In this document: in pieces, positions 6,057-10,685 of the stretch | Layout of the letters: the number at the start of each line of letters is the position of its first letter | How positions within the stretch are numbered: the stretch's first letter is position 1 | Source: an uncultured bacterium | Lineage (GTDB): Bacteria > Bacillota > Clostridia > Christensenellales > QALW01 | NCBI GenBank assembly: GCA_905214315.1 | Contig: CAJMLN010000059.1 | Span: 1 to 10,685, forward strand | DNA: 10,685 bases | Direction: 5' to 3' | The notes under the pieces: model-generated | The model's input: only the letters and a program-made list of their open reading frames with translations | Databases searched by the model: none | What the model was told of the DNA's origin: nothing | Made by a program: the position numbers and the translations under genes

Positions 6057-8224
6057 AATATGCTGCTGATGTTGTAAGAAGAATAAAAGCTGTGAGCCTG
6101 CTGCTTTGTTTTCTTTTGCTGGTATCTATAATACCGTGCTTTTCTCTTGCGGCGATGGCGGCGGAAAACTTAACGGAAGGTACAGATGGAAGCAGAATCA
6201 TGGTTTCTCTGGGAGATTCCTATTCTTCCGGCGAGGGGATTGAACCTTTTTATGGCCAAAATGATGCGGTTGCCCAAAAGGTTCAAAATCAGGATTGGCT
6301 TGCACACCGATCTGAAAAGAGCTGGGGAGGAAGACTGAAGCTTAATGGGGTTAACGGCACAATGGCTGAAAACCGCGGGGAAAATTGGTTTTTTGTTGCT
6401 ACCTCCGGTGCCACAACCTATAATTTAAAGAATACACAGCGTAAAGAGTATGATATCAAAGGTGTTTCCGGTTCCAAGAATATCGATAAACAGCTGGATA
6501 TTTTTAAAAAACTCGGAGATGAAACAGCGGAATATGTAACGATTTCCATAGGTGGAAATGACGCAAAATTTGTGGACGTTGTAACAGAGGCGGCCATTCC
6601 CCATCCGTTTAATCCCGGAGCGTTAAACGATAAATTGAATGCAGTTTGGAACGAATTCTATGATGGCGTTGATGGAGGACAAAGTATTCGGGAAAGGCTG
6701 TACCAGGCATATTATGATATTCAAAGTGCAGCAGGCGTTCAGGCTAAAATCATTGTTGCGGGGTATCCTAAATTGCTGGAACAAAACGGTAAGGGGATTT
6801 TGTTCAGCAAGGAAGACGCACAGCTTATCAATGACTCTGTAAGCAGGTTTAATGATGAAATTGAATCCATTGTAAAAACATGCAAAACGGAAGGAATGAA
6901 AATTTGCTTTGTTTCTGTTGAAGAGGCCTTTGATGGGCATGAGGCATATTCTAAGGATGCTTACATCAATAAAGTACATATCGGCCGGAATAGTGAAGAT
7001 TTGGCGGGAATGATAAGCGCGTATTCTATGCACCCAAACGATAAGGGGGCGCAGGCTTATGCGGATTGTGTACAGGCAAAAATCGATGAAATAGAAAAAG
7101 ATGGCGGAAAATCCGAGTGGCCTACGATGACCAGCTCGGGAGAACGCGATATTGCGCTCGTTTTAGATGTTTCCGGAAGTATGGCGGGAACACCGATGGA
7201 GGAAACTAAAAAGGCATCCCATAATTTTATTAAAACGATTTTGAAAGAGGATGCAAGCATCGGCGTGATAACTTATGACAGCAGCTCCATGTGTCTTTCT
7301 GATTTCTGTATGAATGAAGGGTACCTGAATAATACTATACAAAACATTAGCGCTGGAGGCGGAACAAATATGGAGGCCGGTCTTGCGCAGGCGTATTCCA
7401 TGCTGGAAGACAGTAAGGCCAAAAAGAAAATCATCGTACTCATGAGTGATGGGGAACCGAATGAGGGAAAAGTTGGCGAAGAGCTGATTCAGTATGCCGA
7501 AGAAATAAAGAAAGATGGCGTCTATATTTATACGTTAGGATTTTTCAGCAGTCTGCATGATAAGACGTATCCGCAGTCTTTATTGGAGAGCATTGCAAGC
7601 GACGGCTGTCATTTTGAGGTGGACAATGCGGATGACTTGGTATTTTTCTTTGGTGATATTGCAGATCAGATCAACGGGCAGAAATATATCTATATCCGTA
7701 TAGCCTGTCCTGTTGATGTAACGGTAAAATATAATGGTGAAACATTATGTTCTGTTGAGGAGAAGCTGAATACCCGAACGGCCTTTGGATCTTTGACCTT
7801 TGAAGATAACGCGCAGGAGGCTGATGACAGCGGTGATAACAGAATTAAGATATTAAGACTGAAGGAGGGTGCGGATTATAACATAAATATCAGAGGCAAC
7901 GGCCGGGGATATATGGATTATACCATTGGGTTTATGGATGATACCGGGGAATATAGTGATTTACGGAAATTTAGAAATATTAAGATTACCAAACGCACAG
8001 AAATCGATACCGTTGCGGCGATATCAGATTCCACAGTTCTGAACGTAGATGAAGACGGCGATGGAAAATATGATTTGAAATACAGGGCTATGCAGAATGG
8101 CAGAGGAGAACTTGTTGACGATACGTATATCCTTTACATTGTGATTGGCACTGTTGCTTTCATTGCTATCCTTATAGCGGCTATTATATTCAGAAAACAT
8201 TTTAAAAAGAAAAATCAAAATTAA
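6053..8224 (+). CDS. Membrane-anchored SGNH hydrolase fused to a von Willebrand A domain
   Basis: The 723-residue product starts with a signal peptide (basic residues 9-12, hydrophobic 13-33, probable cleavage after AMA near 36). Residues 48-345 form an SGNH/GDSL esterase domain: GDSYSSGEG (catalytic S56), ATSGAT (G119), SIGGND (N169) and MHPNDKG (H327), a pattern closest to the Streptomyces esterase-like branch. Residues 366-540 form a von Willebrand A domain with a complete metal site: DVSGS (D372, S374, S376), GGGT (T438) and MSDGEP (D466). A beta-rich region follows, with a DxDxDG calcium-type loop at 666-671, then a membrane helix (about 691-713) and a basic tail. There is no LPXTG motif, so the helix is the anchor. 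The expected role is an ester or acyl hydrolase held outside the membrane, with the A domain binding protein or glycan. The substrate is unknown. GAGGAG at 6036-6041 and the ATGA overlap couple it to the zinc-ribbon gene. Confidence 0.92.
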   Translation: MKYAADVVRRIKAVSLLLCFLLLVSIIPCFSLAAMAAENLTEGTDGSRIMVSLGDSYSSGEGIEPFYGQNDAVAQKVQNQDWLAHRSEKSWGGRLKLNGVNGTMAENRGENWFFVATSGATTYNLKNTQRKEYDIKGVSGSKNIDKQLDIFKKLGDETAEYVTISIGGNDAKFVDVVTEAAIPHPFNPGALNDKLNAVWNEFYDGVDGGQSIRERLYQAYYDIQSAAGVQAKIIVAGYPKLLEQNGKGILFSKEDAQLINDSVSRFNDEIESIVKTCKTEGMKICFVSVEEAFDGHEAYSKDAYINKVHIGRNSEDLAGMISAYSMHPNDKGAQAYADCVQAKIDEIEKDGGKSEWPTMTSSGERDIALVLDVSGSMAGTPMEETKKASHNFIKTILKEDASIGVITYDSSSMCLSDFCMNEGYLNNTIQNISAGGGTNMEAGLAQAYSMLEDSKAKKKIIVLMSDGEPNEGKVGEELIQYAEEIKKDGVYIYTLGFFSSLHDKTYPQSLLESIASDGCHFEVDNADDLVFFFGDIADQINGQKYIYIRIACPVDVTVKYNGETLCSVEEKLNTRTAFGSLTFEDNAQEADDSGDNRIKILRLKEGADYNINIRGNGRGYMDYTIGFMDDTGEYSDLRKFRNIKITKRTEIDTVAAISDSTVLNVDEDGDGKYDLKYRAMQNGRGELVDDTYILYIVIGTVAFIAILIAAIIFRKHFKKKNQN

Positions 8225-8342
8225 AAAACAAGGATGCCCAGGCTTTGTGCAGCGCAGGCGGAAGGCTGGAGCCCTCGATTTTGTTCAGTGTTTGATGTCA
8301 TTTGATTTATATTTTAGGAAACAGTTTGATGCGCTGGTGAAT

Positions 8343-8382
8343 AAAAAGTCCGGGAAGAACCAATTTCTTTTCCGGACTTTTT
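8343..8382. terminator. Bidirectional intrinsic terminator between convergent genes
   Basis: AAAAAGTCCGG (8343-8353) and CCGGACTTTTT (8372-8382) form a perfect 11-bp stem around an 18-base loop, with T-runs at the 3' side on both strands. It lies about 120 bases after the SGNH-VWA stop and about 65 bases after the convergent DUF3592-like gene ends, so it can stop transcription from both sides. The 118 bases between 8224 and the stem hold nothing I recognise. Confidence 0.85.
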
Positions 8383-8448
8383 ATAAAAAAGAGGAGCCTT
8401 TCTTTTTTTATTTGCGGCGTGTTTTTGTGTTAAAGAAGGAGAACAACA

Positions 8449-9135
8449 TTAGGACGGAGGGTTTGCTCCGCTTAATTCACTGAGATCCATATAATATTTC
8501 TTGATATTGAAAATATCCAGATATACGGGAATTTGGATCTCAGTATTTTCTGTTAAGTGTTGCGGATAGTCCCATAGATTCTCACTTTTAAACGTATGGA
8601 TCCGCCCGTCCGCCGGATTCTGCCAACGGCATATTACGTTATAGGGATGTCTGTGATTAACAGAATAATGCCAATTTGTTGTAATTTCAATAAAGTCGGC
8701 GTATATTTTTTCTCCGCATTCAAGCAGCTGTTTGCGCAGAAAAATTCTCCGAATTTTTACAAAAAGTCCGCCAAACCCCAGCAAGACAAAGACCGCGCCT
8801 ATACCGGGAAGGATCAAAAACAACAGTGCCGAATTTTTTGCAGCAATTTTTTGCGGGTTTTCCGGTGAATAGAGGATATCGATCTCTTGGCCAACGGAAA
8901 AGGAAGAGGAGTAGAAATTAAGCTCGCTTGTATAGACGGTGTCGTTTACGGTATATTGTACAATAACGGTATGATCGTCTTTTTCCGCAAAATAAATTTG
9001 TGTAATCTCAGCCTTTGCGGGTATATATTCCTGCTGGCGGCTGTACGCGGGAACGAAAAGTGCAAGCCCGATCACAACGAATAGCATACCAAGTGTAAAA
9101 AATATAGAAAATATAAAGGTTTCGATGTGTTTCAA
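8449..9135 (-). CDS. DUF3592-like membrane protein with two repeat units
   Basis: From the proposed TTG start at 9135 the protein has 228 residues. A membrane helix (about 6-29) is followed by a DUF3592-type unit (38-97), with alternating strands (AEITQIYF, VIVQYTVNDTVYTS) and the closing motif VGQEIDILYSPENPQKI. A second helix (103-127) follows, then a second, more divergent unit (143-215) with NVICRW and FKSENLWDYP. DUF3592 proteins are small membrane proteins of unknown function. I chose TTG because AAGAAGG (9150-9144 on this strand) lies 8 bases before it and the product then starts just ahead of the first helix. The frame stays open to an ATG at 9378, but the added 81 residues are Cys/Arg-rich, look non-coding, and that ATG lies in the tRNA-Glu gene. 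The 3' end faces the SGNH-VWA gene and shares its terminator. Confidence 0.82.
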   Translation of the reverse strand: MKHIETFIFSIFFTLGMLFVVIGLALFVPAYSRQQEYIPAKAEITQIYFAEKDDHTVIVQYTVNDTVYTSELNFYSSSFSVGQEIDILYSPENPQKIAAKNSALLFLILPGIGAVFVLLGFGGLFVKIRRIFLRKQLLECGEKIYADFIEITTNWHYSVNHRHPYNVICRWQNPADGRIHTFKSENLWDYPQHLTENTEIQIPVYLDIFNIKKYYMDLSELSGANPPS

Positions 9136-9274
9136 AACAGGAGCCTTCTTTCTTTTTTTTATAATGGAAAGTAAAAGCCGATGGCGTCCATTGGGTTCTG
9201 CAGAACCAAAACAGGAGCAATGCCAGCTAAAAATTTGAATGCCCAAAGTCGGAATCATTTGCAGAAAACAGGAG
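9134..9274. repeat. Three copies of the decamer AAAACAGGAG
   Basis: The same ten bases occur at 9134-9143, 9208-9217 and 9265-9274, all in the same direction. A nine-base version (AAACAGGAG) appears at 9661-9669. The first copy overlaps the proposed TTG start and the spacer before it. The copies are not evenly spaced (74 and 57 bp), and flanking bases differ. They may be fragments of an interspersed repeat or protein-binding sites; the function is unknown. Confidence 0.45.
9194..9207. promoter_or_regulatory. Perfect 14-bp palindrome upstream of the DUF3592-like gene
   Basis: GGTTCTGCAGAACC is fully symmetric; two more T/A pairs follow beyond one mismatch on each side. It lies about 60 bases upstream of the TTG start and directly next to the middle decamer copy. 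An operator is possible, but no clear promoter is visible for this gene, so the role is open. Confidence 0.35.
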
Positions 9275-9335
9275 GTTCCGCGGCCTTTTGAACAAGAGAG
9301 AATGCTGCATAGGCGGCCTATTTTCTGCGAAAGGC

Positions 9336-9370
9336 AAAAAATAAGCCGGAGTAAAGCTGGCTTTGCTCCG
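9336..9370 (-). terminator. Intrinsic terminator of the tRNA pair
   Basis: On the minus strand, eight bases after the tRNA-Glu CCA end, CGGAG-C-AAAGC pairs with GCTTT-A-CTCCG across a 2-base apex and one internal mismatch. The stem is followed by GCTTA and a run of T (9341-9336). Position and orientation fit termination of the tRNA transcript. Confidence 0.65.
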
Positions 9371-9377
9371 ACACACA

Positions 9378-9453
9378 TGGCACCTCCAAGGGGATTCGAA
9401 CCCCTGTTGCTGCCGTGAGAGGGCAGTGTCCTAGGCCACTAGACCATGGAGGC
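9378..9453 (-). tRNA. tRNA-Glu (anticodon CTC)
   Basis: The 76-base gene folds as a standard cloverleaf. The anticodon arm is CTGCC-CTCTCAC-GGCAG with anticodon CTC, which reads GAG. The T arm is AGGGG-TTCGAAT-CCCCT. The acceptor arms are GCCTCCA and TGGAGGT, followed by discriminator G and an encoded CCA end. The first acceptor pair would be a G-U wobble, a small departure from the usual G-C. It lies 7 bases downstream of tRNA-Gln and shares its promoter. Confidence 0.95.
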
Positions 9454-9460
9454 AAAAAAA

Positions 9461-9534
9461 TGGCTGCGGAACTAGGATTCGAACCTAGACAATACGAGTC
9501 AGAGTCGTAGGTGCTGCCGTTACACAATTCCGCA
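9461..9534 (-). tRNA. tRNA-Gln (anticodon CTG)
   Basis: The 74-base gene has acceptor arms TGCGGAA and TTCCGCA with the U1-A72 pair typical of tRNA-Gln. The anticodon arm is TACGA-CTCTGAC-TCGTA (anticodon CTG, reading CAG) and the T arm is CTAGG-TTCGAAT-CCTAG. Discriminator G and CCA are encoded. It is the first gene of a two-tRNA unit. Confidence 0.95.
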
Positions 9535-9550
9535 ACAAATTAACGAGTTG

Positions 9551-9579
9551 ATTATAATGTATCCTTTGCAGTTTGTCAA
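9551..9579 (-). promoter_or_regulatory. Perfect consensus promoter of the tRNA-Gln/tRNA-Glu unit
   Basis: On the minus strand, TTGACA (9579-9574) and TATAAT (9556-9551) are separated by exactly 17 bp, a full match to the housekeeping sigma consensus. The predicted start, about 7 bases past the -10 box, lies just upstream of the tRNA-Gln 5' end at 9534, which fits a short tRNA leader. Confidence 0.92.
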
Positions 9580-9691
9580 GTATTTTTTTATGCTTTGTAT
9601 GAATTTCCAATAGTTTGCCTACTGCTGAAAAGCTTTAAAGAAGGCCTTTTTGTTGGCGGTAAACAGGAGCGCATCCGTATATTGGTTGTAT

Positions 9692-10516
9692 TTAAAACTT
9701 TAACGCATGTCTGGGACATTCTTCTACACATTTCATACATAGTATACAATCTGTTCCGTTTTTTCGTTTGCGTGTGTTGTCAGTGACATTCACATTCATG
9801 GGACAGAGCCTTTGACATTTGCCGCAGGAGATACATTTTTCCTTATCAGCTTTTACTCTGAAAAGCGAAAAGTAGCTGGCGGGCTTCATCAATACGGCGA
9901 CAGGACAGACGTATTTGCAGAACGCCCGGTTATCTTTCAATACAAAGGCCATAAGAATGCCTGTTATGTAATAGAGTGCGTTGCCCAATAAAAAGCTGAT
10001 CCACATGATTTTTTCCTTTCCTTTTGTGTTGCCTGCAAATAAAAGAATTACAAAAAGTAAGGAAACGGCAAAAATGATGTAGCGGATAAAGCCTATTTTC
10101 TTTCGTGGGGAATGAGGTACTTTATAGGGAAGCAGATCGAGAATCATAGCTGTCCAGCAGGCATATCCGCACCATCCTCTGCCAAAGAGAAGTGGACCGA
10201 ATATTTTTGCTACGGCATAATGAATCGTTGCGGCTTCAAATACCCCTAAAAATAGATAATACCAAAAACCCTCTATCTGCATATTCTCGTGTGACAGGAC
10301 GCCTAAATCAATCAGCATATAAGTACCTACGAGAAATTGAACGATATGCCTGGCATATTTGAACTTTTTGGCGTATAAAACCAAACCCAGAGTTAGAGAA
10401 CAGCCGATATAACTGAAATTAAACAGATAAAACGGGTTTTTTAATACCTGCCAGAGTATGATGGCAATACTTTCAAATAGAATAAACATTAGAATGGCAG
10501 CACTGTATTTTTTCAT
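9692..10516 (-). CDS. NapH/CcoG-like membrane polyferredoxin (4Fe-4S protein)
   Basis: The 274-residue protein has six predicted membrane helices (about 6-25, 32-49, 55-74, 84-103, 143-162, 170-193). The loop motif FGRGWCGYAC (111-120) and CKYVCP (200-205) are the paired cysteine motifs of the NapH/NosR/CcoG group. Two ferredoxin-type clusters close the chain: C228-x2-C231-x2-C234-x3-C238-P and C257-x2-C260-x2-C263-x3-C267-P. Family members pass electrons between membrane quinones or flavins and soluble partners. The usual proline after the first motif (CGxxCP) is replaced by Trp here. No nitrate, nitrous oxide or cytochrome gene is nearby, so the specific pathway is unknown. AAAGAGG on the minus strand (10530-10524) stands 7 bases before the ATG. 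It seems to be a single-gene unit. The upstream 170 bases show no convincing promoter. Confidence 0.92.
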   Translation of the reverse strand: MKKYSAAILMFILFESIAIILWQVLKNPFYLFNFSYIGCSLTLGLVLYAKKFKYARHIVQFLVGTYMLIDLGVLSHENMQIEGFWYYLFLGVFEAATIHYAVAKIFGPLLFGRGWCGYACWTAMILDLLPYKVPHSPRKKIGFIRYIIFAVSLLFVILLFAGNTKGKEKIMWISFLLGNALYYITGILMAFVLKDNRAFCKYVCPVAVLMKPASYFSLFRVKADKEKCISCGKCQRLCPMNVNVTDNTRKRKNGTDCILCMKCVEECPRHALKF

Positions 10517-10667
10517 AGGAGGGCCTCTTTTTGTTTTTATTGCTTTAGAAGATCCTTATTTTATCAAAAAAATTTGCATCGATTCAGCGCGGACAGATAG
10601 GAATGCAGGATGTGCTTTATAAAACAGGTATACAGAACACTGACTTTTTGTTATATTTGGCAGCAAT

Positions 10668-10685
10668 GGCTTTTTTTATAAAGCC
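10668..10685. other. Small inverted repeat at the right edge
   Basis: GGCTTT (10668-10673) and AAAGCC (10680-10685) form a 6-bp stem with a T-rich loop, ending exactly at the window edge. It could be the terminator of a gene beyond the window or part of the upstream region of the ferredoxin gene; more cannot be said. Confidence 0.25.

Noticed and set aside
8225..8342. Possible structured RNA in the GC-richer stretch after the SGNH-VWA stop
   Set aside because: Only short 4-bp pairings could be drawn and no known riboswitch or small-RNA signature was recognised.
8247..8483. 78-codon plus-strand frame downstream of the SGNH-VWA gene
   Set aside because: It runs through the bidirectional terminator into the 3' end of the opposite gene and has no ribosome site.
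9164..9238. 24-residue plus-strand ORF beginning MESKSRWRPL
   Set aside because: It is preceded by a T-run without a ribosome site and overlaps the palindrome and decamer; most likely chance.
9220..9291. 23-residue plus-strand ORF beginning MPAKNLNAQS
   Set aside because: It reads somewhat like a protein, but the AGGAG lies only 2 bases before the ATG, there is no promoter, and it is made up largely of the repeated-decamer region.
9136..9378. N-terminal extension of the DUF3592-like frame up to ATG 9378
   Set aside because: The added 81 residues are Cys/Arg-rich, cross the tRNA terminator hairpin, and the ATG belongs to the tRNA-Glu 3' end.
1491..10636. Shared TTCTGTATAC at the dehydratase promoter and upstream of the ferredoxin gene on the other strand
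   Set aside because: A ten-base match once on each side in 10 kb, without matching promoter context, is close to chance.

Overview
The window looks like chromosomal DNA of an anaerobic, low-to-mid GC Gram-positive bacterium of the class Clostridia. The reasons are an oxygen-sensitive glycyl radical enzyme with its activase, strong AGGAGG-type ribosome binding sites, consensus TTGACA/TATAAT promoters, zinc-ribbon and C-terminally membrane-anchored surface proteins, and A-stem/T-tail terminators. I see no phage, insertion sequence, CRISPR array or plasmid function. The species cannot be fixed from the sequence alone.

Left part (1-1331, + strand): the 3' end of a GT4-type glycosyltransferase is followed 6 bp later by a PlsC-type acyltransferase. 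Together they suggest membrane glycolipid or phospholipid synthesis. A hairpin closes this block. Middle (1475-4873, + strand): a clean sigma-70-type promoter drives a two-gene operon, an 842-residue glycyl radical enzyme and its radical SAM activase, overlapping by one base. The active-site residues (H166, H283, S284, C438, E440, D452, G817, R836) fit the glycerol/1,2-propanediol dehydratase group. The activase is short and lacks the usual ferredoxin-like cysteine clusters, and no microcompartment or aldehyde dehydrogenase gene is in view.

Right-middle (4874-8382, + strand): a 295-bp gap holds a possible 57-codon membrane ORF or gene remnant, a TATAAT box, a perfect 14-bp palindrome and a long-stem hairpin. 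It leads into a tightly coupled pair: a zinc-ribbon single-pass membrane protein, then a 723-residue surface protein that fuses an SGNH esterase domain to a von Willebrand A domain and ends in a membrane anchor. This pair is the least conventional part of the window. A bidirectional terminator ends it.

Right part (8449-10516, all - strand): a two-unit DUF3592-like membrane protein that probably starts at TTG; tRNA-Glu(CTC) and tRNA-Gln(CTG) transcribed together from a perfect consensus promoter and ended by an intrinsic terminator; and a NapH/CcoG-like membrane polyferredoxin with six predicted membrane segments and two C-terminal 4Fe-4S motifs. The 240 bp between the DUF3592 gene and the tRNAs carry three copies of a decamer and a 14-bp palindrome.
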